Positions 50,701-58,347 of a DNA stretch of 64,000 nt are shown one piece after another (positions within the stretch are counted from its first letter, which is position 1; each line of letters opens with the position of its first letter). This DNA comes from Croceitalea marina. Its GTDB lineage: Bacteria; Bacteroidota; Bacteroidia; Flavobacteriales; Flavobacteriaceae. A program made the position numbers and the translations under genes. The DNA lies in the NCBI RefSeq assembly GCF_042684265.1, contig NZ_JBHULB010000007.1:310001-374000 (forward strand), given 5' to 3'. A model generated the notes under the pieces. The model did no database searches. It was not told the DNA's origin and was given only the letters and a program-made list of their open reading frames with translations.

Positions 50701-53700
50701 ATGTTTGGAATACATCAAACGTTACCAGCATGGCTGGTATGTTCCAAGATACAGATCTCTTCGATCAACCTTTAAACAATTGGAATGTTTCATCAGTCAC
50801 CAATATGCAGTCAATGTTTTCAGGTGCCGGAGTTTTCAATCAAAATATTAACGTTTGGAACGTTACCAATGTTACTACAATGAGTTCGATGTTCAATGGT
50901 GCAGTAGCATTTAACCAACCTTTGAACAATTGGGACGTAAATTCTGTTGTTAATATGTCATCAATGTTCCGGGGTGCATCAGCCTTTAATCAACCTTTGA
51001 ACAGTTGGGATGTAAGTGCGGTGGCTACAATGGCCTCCATGTTCGAAAGAGCATCATTATTTGACCAGCCTTTAAATTCATGGAATGTTTCCTCAGTAAC
51101 ACTGATGAATTCTATGTTTCAAGAAGCTTCAGCATTTAATAACCAAATCGAAAATTGGAACGTTGGTTCAGTAACTAATATGGAAGCCATGTTCAAAGAT
51201 GCTATTGCTTTCAATCAAGTGATTCAAAACTGGGATACTGGAGAAGTACTAACAATGGAAGAAATGTTCCATGGCGCATCTTCATTTAATGAGTCTATTG
51301 ATTCATGGAACACCTCTTTTGTAAGAACAATGGAAGGCATGTTTGAAGATGCTACTTCTTACAATCAAACTATGAATTCTTGGAATGTAGCCTCAGTGCT
51401 AACTACAGAGAAAATGTTCAAAGGGGCAATAGCATTCAATTCAGATATAGGTGCTTGGAATGTTAGGGGCGTAGAAACAATGGAAGAAATGTTTAGTGGT
51501 GCATCTGCTTTTAACCAAAGTATCAATAACTGGCGCGTATCAGGTGTGAACAACATGAACGAAATGTTTAATGAAGCATCCTCATACAACCAAGCCATGG
51601 ATTTATGGAATTTAGGAAACGTCAGTATGCGATCAACTTTCTTCAATGCTACATCCTTAAATCAGAATTTAGCCGATTGGGACGTAAGTGGAGTAAGTGA
51701 TATGCAAGATATGCTTGACAACACTGCACTGACTCGCGAAAATTATGACAACACCCTAATCGCCTGGTCTGAACAGACCTTAACAAGTGGTATTACCCTT
51801 GGGGCGGAAGGTCTACCTTATTGCGATGCACAAGAAGAACGACAATCAATGATAGATAATTTTGGCTGGTCTTTTAGTCTAGATGTACGTGATTGTCCTA
51901 TTCCTGAATGTACGCAATTAGCTTCTCCGCTTAATGGTGATACCGATGTCCCCGTAAACACAAACATAACATGGGACGCCACTCTTTTCGCACAAGGTTA
52001 CCGATTGACAGTTGGCACATCTCCGGGCGGAAACGATGTTGTGAACAATCTAACAATCACTAACGAGACCTCATATGAATTTGCAACTGATTTCAATACA
52101 AGTGATGTTGTATATGTAACTTTAATTCCTTTCAATGACGAAGGCGATGCCGTAGGACCATGTGTTGAGGAGAGTTTTACGATTTCAAGTGACCCGGCTA
52201 CAATACCGGATTGCACCAATTTAAACCAACCTTTAGACGGTACAAATGACGTTGTAGTGACAACGGATTTAGGTTGGAATCCGATTTCAAACGCTGATGG
52301 GTATAGGTTAACCGTAGGAACGACCTCAGGAGGCAAAGACCTTGTAAACGATGAAGATGTCGGCAATACTACAACCTATGAGTTTGGTACAGACCTACCT
52401 GAAGACACAGACATTTTTGTAACCATTACGCCTTACAATGATGAAGGAGATGCAACAAGCTGCCTTGAGGAAAGTTTTGATACCGAGTTGATTCCCGTTC
52501 CTCCCATATGTACTAATTTGACAAGTCCGGCAAATAATGACACAAACGTACCTGTAGACACAAACTTAAGTTGGGCACCCGTCGCCAATGCTACAGGATA
52601 CCTAGTAAGTATAGGAACAACCTCTGGCGGAATAGAAGTAGCCAACAATATTGACGTCGGCCCTAATACAACCTATGACATCACTGATGACCTTCAAGGA
52701 GACAGATTACATTACGTAACCATCATTCCTTACAACGATGAAGGTGATGCGACTGGTTGCACGGAAGAAACTTTTAGAACAATAGATTCAGCTATCCCAC
52801 CGCCATCATGTACTGAGCTTATAATACCGGCCAATGGAGATACAGACATTGCAATTGACCTAGTGTCTATTACATGGAATAGTACGCCAGGGGCAACACA
52901 GTATCGGATTACCATCAACGGAAGCACCAGTAATGCCAACGATGTAACCGACTTGGTCGTGAATGGCACCACACACTCATTTGCCAATAATTTTGATAAC
53001 GGTGAGAACGTTACGGTTACCATCGTTCCCCTAAACGGAACAGTCGAGCCTACATCAACATGCAATACAGAAACTTTTACCATCGTTGATTCCGCTCCTT
53101 CGAACAACGCATTCATTACTACTTGGGAAACCACTGTGGCCAACGAAACCATAACCGTACCAACATTTAATACAGAAACTTATGATTATGATGTCGATTG
53201 GGGAGATGGAAATATTGATACAAACGTAAATGGAGATGCTACCCATACCTACACAACTCCAGGCATTCATACGGTTTCGATCACTGGGCTTTTTCCAAGA
53301 ATTTACTTTGACAACTCAGGCGATAGAGAAAAAATCTTAACAATTGAGCAATGGGGCAGTATTGAATGGACCTCTATGGAAAGTGCTTTTTATGGCTGTA
53401 CTAATCTAAATATTACCAATCCTTCTATTGATGCTCCAGATTTATCAAGAGTAACATCTCTAGAGAATACATTCCGTGATACCTGGCAGTTTAATGGAAT
53501 GGTCAACAATTGGAATACCGAAAACGTTACCACACTTAGGTATATGTTTGGAAATAGTTTCTTATTTAACCAAGATATTAGCAATTGGGATGTAAGACAA
53601 GTGGAAAACATGTCTTTTATGTTTTCTCAAGCTAGTTTTAACCAAAGCTTAAACAACTGGCAAACAGATAGTCTCGTAGATTTGCGAGGCATGTTCAGTA

Positions 53701-55988
53701 GAGCTAGTGCATATAACCAACCTATGGATAATTGGAATACAGAAAACGTTACCATAATGTTTGGAACATTTAGCGAAGCTAGCTCATTTAACCAAGACCT
53801 AAGTGCTTGGAACGTGGATAAAGTGACTACTATGAGAAGCATGTTTGATAATGCTTTGGCTTTTAACCAAGATATTAGTGGTTGGAATGTAGGTAATGTA
53901 ACTGAAATGCGCGCCATGTTTAGAGCAACACCATTTAACCAAGACATTAGCGGTTGGGATGTAGGGAATGTAACAACAATGCAAGATATGTTTGTAAATG
54001 CAACAAATTTTGACCAAAATCTTGGAAATTGGGATGTTAGTAGTCTAAATAATGCTTCATCTATGTTCAGTGGTGTACAGCTCTCTACAGCTAATTATGA
54101 TGCACTTCTTATTGGCTGGAACACAAGAGTCTTAATCGCAGACGTTGTCTTTGATGGTGGCAATAGCCTTTATTGTAATGGTGCTGCAGCCAGAAGTGCA
54201 ATGACCAGAAATGATAACTGGACTATCACTGACGGGGGCACTACAGGTCCTGAAATTGAAAGTATAATTGACCAGAACAGCGTAGATAATTTTACATTTC
54301 CTGCAATTACAGGAACACAACTTACAGGTGGTGAAGCCTATTATACCGAACCCAATGGTGGAGGAACTCGATTCGATACAGGTGATGTCATTAATTTTGT
54401 AGATTTCCCAAGTTATCCTGTCACGATATACATCTATGATAGTTCTGGAACTTGTTTTGACGAGGAAAGTTTTGCACTCAACATCACAAATACAGGAACG
54501 ACCCCTGCTTGTACATCTCTTATAGCACCAGCCAATGAAGACACCGATGTTTCAGTTGCCACAGACCTTACTTGGAACGCGGTCACCGACGCAAACGGCT
54601 ACCGATTGACTATAGGAACTTCAGCAGGGGGGAACGATATTCTAGACAACGAAGATGTAGGTAACCTACTTACCTATAATCCACCGAATGACCTCCCTGG
54701 CAACACCGAAATATTCGTAACTATTGTTCCTTATATAGGAACGGAGAATGCTACTGGGTGTGCGGAAGAAAGCTTTACTACAGAAGTTGCCCAACCTGGT
54801 TGTGCCAATTTGATTATACCTACATTTGATGCAACAGATGTACCCATAGACACCAATTTAACATGGAATACGGCCACTAATGCAGTTCGCTATTCTATTG
54901 CTATTGGTACGTCCACAGGATTGGATGATATACTCGCTACAACTGATGTAGGCAACAATACCACTTTTGACCCACCTGCAGACCTGCCGGCAAATACAAG
55001 GGTATTTGTAACTATAACTTCGTTTAATGCCGCTGACGAATCCATTGTTTGTGGTGATGACCAATTCACCACTGGAGATAGAACCGCTGTCTTACCAGAT
55101 TGTACCGCCTTATCAAGTCCATTAAACGGAGATAGCAATGTTTCGGCAGATACCGACATTTCATGGAATGCCGTGGCCAATGCCGATGGATACCGATTGA
55201 CAGTAGGAAGCTCGCCTGGAGGAAATGATATCATTGACAATTTTGACGCAGGAGATACCCTGACATTCGATTTTTCCGGTCCTTTTGCTGAAGGAATAAC
55301 TGTATATATCACTATAACACCTTATAATATGGATGGTGATGCCCTTAATTGCGCCGAGGAAAGTTTTACCATCGCTTCTCCAATGGCAGATGTACTTTCA
55401 TGTACCGTATTGACCACACCATTGAATGGGGCTACCGATGTTATCGAAGATACAAATATTGCTTGGAACGAAGTTCTAAATGCTAACGGTTACCGTTTAA
55501 GCGTGGGCACAACTGCTGGAGGAAATGATATTTTGGATAATGAAGATGTGGGTATTCTTACCTTATATCAATTACCAAATAACCTCCCTTTTGAGCAGCA
55601 AATATTTGTTACTATTATACCCTATAACGCTGACGGAGATGCCGAGAATTGTGAAGAACAGTCTTTTACGACCATTGCAGAAGTTTCTCCTGAAATTGAA
55701 TCACTTAACGGCATATCTCCTGATGGTGATGGTATCAACGAGTTCTGGAGAATTGAAGGAATAGAAGAATACCCCAACAATACCGTTGTTATCTACAACA
55801 GATGGGGCGATATGGTCTATAAAGTTGAAGGTTATAATAACACGACCAATACTTTCAACGGTGAAGCCAACCAGTTAAATGGTTTAGGAGCTTCACAATT
55901 ACCGGAAGGCACCTACTTCTTTAATATTATCATCCCCGAAACAAACAATTTAAAGCAGACCAAAGGCTATTTGGTGCTAAAAAGATAA
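47715..55988 (+). CDS. Giant BspA-repeat surface protein with T9SS type-B sorting domain
   Basis: A roughly 2757-residue exported protein. A TTG at 47688 keeps the frame open, but ATG 47715 gives a clean signal peptide (MLRKLPLLLLFFSINIFAQ). Three cycles each begin with a PKD-like unit (IDWGDG motif) followed by BspA/DUF285 repeats of about 25 residues (pattern NQPLNNWNVSNVTDMSSMF): about 15 (48100-49330), 20 (50160-51760) and 8 (53400-54110) by eye. Fn3-like units with a paired Cys (start CTxL, end GCxEESF) follow: one, four and four. A SprB-like unit sits at 54240-54490. The last 100 residues (NGISPDGDGINEFW...GYLVLKR) form the gliding-associated C-terminal domain used for type IX secretion. 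A surface adhesin is likely; the ligand is unknown. Confidence 0.9.
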   Translation: MLRKLPLLLLFFSINIFAQEFRAIWNTANIEPGSSATDQVTIPTNPAYTTYNYDIDWGDGTSDTGVTGNITHTYLSGAGTYTISISGDFPAIYFNNETASDRLKIEEILQWGTIQWKTMENAFYGCQNINFDAIDSPDLSQVSSLKNMFRGATSFNGIVNNWDVSTITDISGIFAETEIFNRPLDNWTTANITDMSYAFYRARQFNEPLDNWNTGAVTNMEYLFSEASRFDQNINNWNVAQVTNMSGTFRYASSYNRPLNNWVVDNVTNMSYMLAGSAFDYPIENWNVSNVTDMSGMFYQASQFNQPIQGWDVSNVTDMNSMFARMPQFNQPLNGWNVSNVTNMANMFDGWPSLNTPFDQPLNGWDVSNVTDMSYMFRYTGDFNQPLNNWVVDNVTDMEHMFDRALAFNQDISGWNVASVTDMGSMFRQAILFNQDISSWNTAGVTDMSYMFYSAEVFNQPIGSWDVSNTRNMSYMFGQNLAFNQNLDSWNTSSVTNMRQMFENASAFNQSLASWNIGLVTNMVSMLSDSGLSQANYDATLIGWEGQTVQSNVSLGATNLNYCDALDERQNLIDNSGWNISGDIVNCSFVLCTNLVSPVNGDTNVPASANLTWAQTPNATGYRVTVRIIRGGVESIPFNDHDVPGGNTVGLNLETGGGADLLEPGDEVFVTIVPYNDTDGPATGCTEESFTVVPSWVNSPAAFKLTYDTSLIDTGTTPANQLRIETLTGYPAYLDYDYSIDWGDDQFDNNVTGDIVHTYLTPGIYTVSIIGDFPAPFHDYSGTDSYKLISIDQWGTQVWQSMERAFYYCENMEYNATDIPDLSNVTSMNSMFSGCNLFDGNINSWDVSNVTDMSSLFIGARSFNQPLNNWNVENVTSMWAMFLAATSFNQPLNNWNTGNVITMSRMFEQAEVFNQNINGWNVSNVTDMSAMFERAIAYNQPLNGWNVSNVTNMSKMFDGFVFDMVFDQPLDNWNVSNVTDMSFMFRRNITFNRPLNVWNTSNVTSMAGMFQDTDLFDQPLNNWNVSSVTNMQSMFSGAGVFNQNINVWNVTNVTTMSSMFNGAVAFNQPLNNWDVNSVVNMSSMFRGASAFNQPLNSWDVSAVATMASMFERASLFDQPLNSWNVSSVTLMNSMFQEASAFNNQIENWNVGSVTNMEAMFKDAIAFNQVIQNWDTGEVLTMEEMFHGASSFNESIDSWNTSFVRTMEGMFEDATSYNQTMNSWNVASVLTTEKMFKGAIAFNSDIGAWNVRGVETMEEMFSGASAFNQSINNWRVSGVNNMNEMFNEASSYNQAMDLWNLGNVSMRSTFFNATSLNQNLADWDVSGVSDMQDMLDNTALTRENYDNTLIAWSEQTLTSGITLGAEGLPYCDAQEERQSMIDNFGWSFSLDVRDCPIPECTQLASPLNGDTDVPVNTNITWDATLFAQGYRLTVGTSPGGNDVVNNLTITNETSYEFATDFNTSDVVYVTLIPFNDEGDAVGPCVEESFTISSDPATIPDCTNLNQPLDGTNDVVVTTDLGWNPISNADGYRLTVGTTSGGKDLVNDEDVGNTTTYEFGTDLPEDTDIFVTITPYNDEGDATSCLEESFDTELIPVPPICTNLTSPANNDTNVPVDTNLSWAPVANATGYLVSIGTTSGGIEVANNIDVGPNTTYDITDDLQGDRLHYVTIIPYNDEGDATGCTEETFRTIDSAIPPPSCTELIIPANGDTDIAIDLVSITWNSTPGATQYRITINGSTSNANDVTDLVVNGTTHSFANNFDNGENVTVTIVPLNGTVEPTSTCNTETFTIVDSAPSNNAFITTWETTVANETITVPTFNTETYDYDVDWGDGNIDTNVNGDATHTYTTPGIHTVSITGLFPRIYFDNSGDREKILTIEQWGSIEWTSMESAFYGCTNLNITNPSIDAPDLSRVTSLENTFRDTWQFNGMVNNWNTENVTTLRYMFGNSFLFNQDISNWDVRQVENMSFMFSQASFNQSLNNWQTDSLVDLRGMFSRASAYNQPMDNWNTENVTIMFGTFSEASSFNQDLSAWNVDKVTTMRSMFDNALAFNQDISGWNVGNVTEMRAMFRATPFNQDISGWDVGNVTTMQDMFVNATNFDQNLGNWDVSSLNNASSMFSGVQLSTANYDALLIGWNTRVLIADVVFDGGNSLYCNGAAARSAMTRNDNWTITDGGTTGPEIESIIDQNSVDNFTFPAITGTQLTGGEAYYTEPNGGGTRFDTGDVINFVDFPSYPVTIYIYDSSGTCFDEESFALNITNTGTTPACTSLIAPANEDTDVSVATDLTWNAVTDANGYRLTIGTSAGGNDILDNEDVGNLLTYNPPNDLPGNTEIFVTIVPYIGTENATGCAEESFTTEVAQPGCANLIIPTFDATDVPIDTNLTWNTATNAVRYSIAIGTSTGLDDILATTDVGNNTTFDPPADLPANTRVFVTITSFNAADESIVCGDDQFTTGDRTAVLPDCTALSSPLNGDSNVSADTDISWNAVANADGYRLTVGSSPGGNDIIDNFDAGDTLTFDFSGPFAEGITVYITITPYNMDGDALNCAEESFTIASPMADVLSCTVLTTPLNGATDVIEDTNIAWNEVLNANGYRLSVGTTAGGNDILDNEDVGILTLYQLPNNLPFEQQIFVTIIPYNADGDAENCEEQSFTTIAEVSPEIESLNGISPDGDGINEFWRIEGIEEYPNNTVVIYNRWGDMVYKVEGYNNTTNTFNGEANQLNGLGASQLPEGTYFFNIIIPETNNLKQTKGYLVLKR

Positions 55989-55990
55989 TT

Positions 55991-56917
55991 ATGAAGAAAA
56001 ATTACCCCATATATTTCTTGATACTCACGGTATTAGGGAGCACGTTAAGCCTTCAGGCTCAACAGACCCCAGTATTTACCGAATACAATTACAATCCGTT
56101 TTTGATCAATTCTGCCTACGCGGGTACTAACCTTGATGCAGAAGCGACCCTAAGCAATTCAGGTTTTAACAATCAGTTTCCCGGTACGCCTAAAAACTTT
56201 GCCTTTACATTTAGCACTGCTCTAAACGATGGTAAAATGGGCCTGGGAGCCGGAGTCATTAATGATGAAATCGGGGTAACCTCATCTACCCAAGTGTTTG
56301 CCGCATATTCGTATAAGTTGTTTTTTGATTTTAAACAGAATAGACCTTATTGGCAGCTATACGAGCGTACGGTACTTTCTTTTGGTGTTACTGCTGGAGC
56401 TCTACTTTACAACGAAGATTTGCTACAACTAGGCATTCAAGACGACCCTAATTTTGCTGAAAATATAGACGCTACCCTACCATCAGCAGGTGTTGGAATT
56501 CTTTTCGGGCATTCAAACTTTTTTATTGGAGCATCTATGCCAAATGTTATTGGAGATGCTTTTTCGAATCAAGACAATCTAAAACTTTCAAGGCCTGTTT
56601 ATGGCTATACAGGATATTATTTTTCTACGAGCAGGTTTAATGATGATTTTATTTTAAAGCCCAGTATGCTATTTAAATACGAGAATGGGGCTCCCTTTCA
56701 AATAGATGTAAATATGGGCATTAGTTACAAAAACAGTTTTGAACTAGGCTTGGGGTATCGAACGAGCAGTTCTATAAACTTTGCTGCTGGTTTCTATCTA
56801 CTTAAAAATTTTAGGGCCATGTACAACTATACCCAAAGAGGTGGTGATGCCCCTATTGGAAATACGCATGGTATTATACTTAGTTATCGAGCTGGGAATG
56901 GGTTTGCATCAAGATGA
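55991..56917 (+). CDS. PorP/SprF family type IX secretion membrane protein
   Basis: This 308-residue outer-membrane protein has a signal peptide (LILTVLGSTLSLQAQQ) and the family opening TPVFTEYNYNPFLINSAYAGT, then beta-strands with alternating pattern (MGLGAGVINDEIGVTSSTQVFAAYSYKLFF, etc.). PorP/SprF proteins are partner translocation or docking factors for type IX substrates that carry type-B C-terminal domains, and their genes often lie directly after the substrate gene. Here the ATG is 2 bases after the stop of the giant surface protein, so the pair is almost certainly one transcript. The family call is very secure. Confidence 0.94.
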   Translation: MKKNYPIYFLILTVLGSTLSLQAQQTPVFTEYNYNPFLINSAYAGTNLDAEATLSNSGFNNQFPGTPKNFAFTFSTALNDGKMGLGAGVINDEIGVTSSTQVFAAYSYKLFFDFKQNRPYWQLYERTVLSFGVTAGALLYNEDLLQLGIQDDPNFAENIDATLPSAGVGILFGHSNFFIGASMPNVIGDAFSNQDNLKLSRPVYGYTGYYFSTSRFNDDFILKPSMLFKYENGAPFQIDVNMGISYKNSFELGLGYRTSSSINFAAGFYLLKNFRAMYNYTQRGGDAPIGNTHGIILSYRAGNGFASR

Positions 56918-56942
56918 TAAATCTCTGCTAGCTAGAATTTAA

Positions 56943-57389
56943 TTACTTATTAAAACCCTTGAAATTTTTACCTAATTTATAGGAAGAGTAAGCTAGTGTA
57001 AATTGAAAAATAAGAAATATTCCTAAGGAAATATAGTATGCCAATCTCCAGGGTTCATCTATAGGGGTAGCATCCTTTGTATTATTAAAAATAACTCGGT
57101 TAAACATAAATTGAATTTTTAATACCATAGATAACAATACAAGCATATTAGAAGTAATAAGTATTATGTTTGAGGTTTTGCTTTTATAACCAAAAATGGC
57201 ACTTCTAATTAAATAACTAAAAAAGAAGATTAACGGAATACATGAAAACCACAAATATAAATTGGCTATTACAAAGTATGTATCATGAATATTAATATCG
57301 ATTACACCATCTGGGGTATATATAACTAAGCATGTAGCAATAGCAATTAAGAAAGTAATACTAAGCCAAATTAGGTCTCTCCTTTTCAC
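56943..57389 (-). CDS. Four-helix membrane protein with a cytochrome-oxidase-like HDTYFVI motif
   Basis: This 148-residue protein has four transmembrane helices (LIWLSITFLIAIATCLVIY, LWFSCIPLIFFFSYLI, IILITSNMLVLLSMVLKI, YYISLGIFLIFQFTLAYS). Its first loop reads DINIHDTYFVIANLYLW, close to the IHDTYFVVAH stretch of heme-copper oxidase subunit I. It is too short to be a subunit I and lacks the other heme and copper ligands. The start overlaps the pseudouridine synthase stop by four bases. I do not know its function; the motif may be convergence or a relic of an oxidase-derived module. Confidence 0.65.
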   Translation of the reverse strand: MKRRDLIWLSITFLIAIATCLVIYTPDGVIDINIHDTYFVIANLYLWFSCIPLIFFFSYLIRSAIFGYKSKTSNIILITSNMLVLLSMVLKIQFMFNRVIFNNTKDATPIDEPWRLAYYISLGIFLIFQFTLAYSSYKLGKNFKGFNK

Positions 57390-58246
57390 TTTATCATCCC
57401 TAAATTAATCACCTCTTGTGGGGTTAAATTCCGCCAATGCCCTCGCGGTAAATCTTTTTTGGTAAGTCCTGCGAAAACTACACGGTCTAGTTTGGTTACT
57501 TTATATTCTAAATGTTCAAATATTCGGCGCACGATTCTGTTTCGCCCAGAATGAATCTCAATACCCACCTCTTTTTTGGTACTTCCCTGAATGTAAGCGG
57601 CTTCATCTACTTGTACGGGTCCGTCTTCAAGTTCCAAACCATTTTGAATTTTCTTGAGGTCGGCGGCAGTTACATTTTTATCTAAAACCACATGATAAAT
57701 CTTTCGAACTCCAAATTTGGGGTGCGTTAGCTTTTTGGTCATATCACCATCATTGGTGAATAAAAGTAATCCTGTTGTGTTTCGGTCTAAACGCCCTACC
57801 GGAAAAAGACGGTTATTGGAAGAACTTGAAATAAGTTCCATTACAGTTCTTCTGCCCTTTTCATCATTCGTGGTAGTAATAAAACCCTTGGGCTTATTTA
57901 GCAGAATATATTCCTTTTTTTCAGGATTCAAACGCCTTCCGTCGTAACGAACATCATCGGTACGTTTTACTTTATACCCCATTTCGGACACTACTTTTCC
58001 GTTTACGGTTACACTCCCTGCAGCGATATAGGTATCCGCTTCTCTACGCGAACAAACGCCGGCGTTGGCGATAAACTTGTTTAACCGAATCTCATCAGGA
58101 TTTGTATTTGTTTTTGGAGGTGCTTTTCTTTTGTTATGAGGTATGCTTTTTGAAAAGCTTTTCTTTTTGAATCCGCCACCCGCGGGTCGCTTCTTACTGC
58201 TATCGCTATTGGGTTTTCGATTACCCTTATAGTCTGATTTCGCCAT
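57386..58246 (-). CDS. RsuA/RluB-family pseudouridine synthase
   Basis: This 286-residue rRNA pseudouridine synthase has a very basic, Lys/Pro-rich N-terminal extension (residues 1-50), an S4 RNA-binding domain (about 53-100: LNKFIANAGVCSRREADTYI) and the catalytic domain with GRLDRNTTGLLLFTNDGD (catalytic Asp in GRLD, about residue 150). KIYHVVLDKNVT and the RNRIVRRIFEHL motif follow. The latter fits the RluB/RluE/RsuA group rather than RluA. The modified nucleotide cannot be identified by eye. It is the first of two overlapping minus-strand genes; a -7 element is visible upstream. Confidence 0.92.
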   Translation of the reverse strand: MAKSDYKGNRKPNSDSSKKRPAGGGFKKKSFSKSIPHNKRKAPPKTNTNPDEIRLNKFIANAGVCSRREADTYIAAGSVTVNGKVVSEMGYKVKRTDDVRYDGRRLNPEKKEYILLNKPKGFITTTNDEKGRRTVMELISSSSNNRLFPVGRLDRNTTGLLLFTNDGDMTKKLTHPKFGVRKIYHVVLDKNVTAADLKKIQNGLELEDGPVQVDEAAYIQGSTKKEVGIEIHSGRNRIVRRIFEHLEYKVTKLDRVVFAGLTKKDLPRGHWRNLTPQEVINLGMIK

Positions 58247-58263
58247 CAGTCATTTAATTTTTG

Positions 58264-58271
58264 CAAAGGTA
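58264..58271 (-). promoter_or_regulatory. Bacteroidota -7 promoter element before the pseudouridine synthase gene
   Basis: Read on the minus strand this is TACCTTTG, a full match to TAnnTTTG, 17 bases before the ATG at 58246. No -33 TTTG box was seen at the right distance. Confidence 0.5.
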
Positions 58272-58347
58272 GGCCAATAATAACTAAACTAGCATATCAC
58301 TTTAATATTACTCCATCTTAAATTTCTCAAGATAATAGAATTCTATA

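Noticed and set aside
51365..53947. Several minus-strand frames opposite the giant surface protein
   Set aside because: They arise from the repeated codons of the BspA and Fn3 units read in antisense, and have no motifs or promoters.
48100..54110. Regularly spaced repeats of about 75 bases resembling an array
   Set aside because: The repeats are in frame within one coding sequence, diverge like protein repeats and have no variable spacers, so this is not a CRISPR array.
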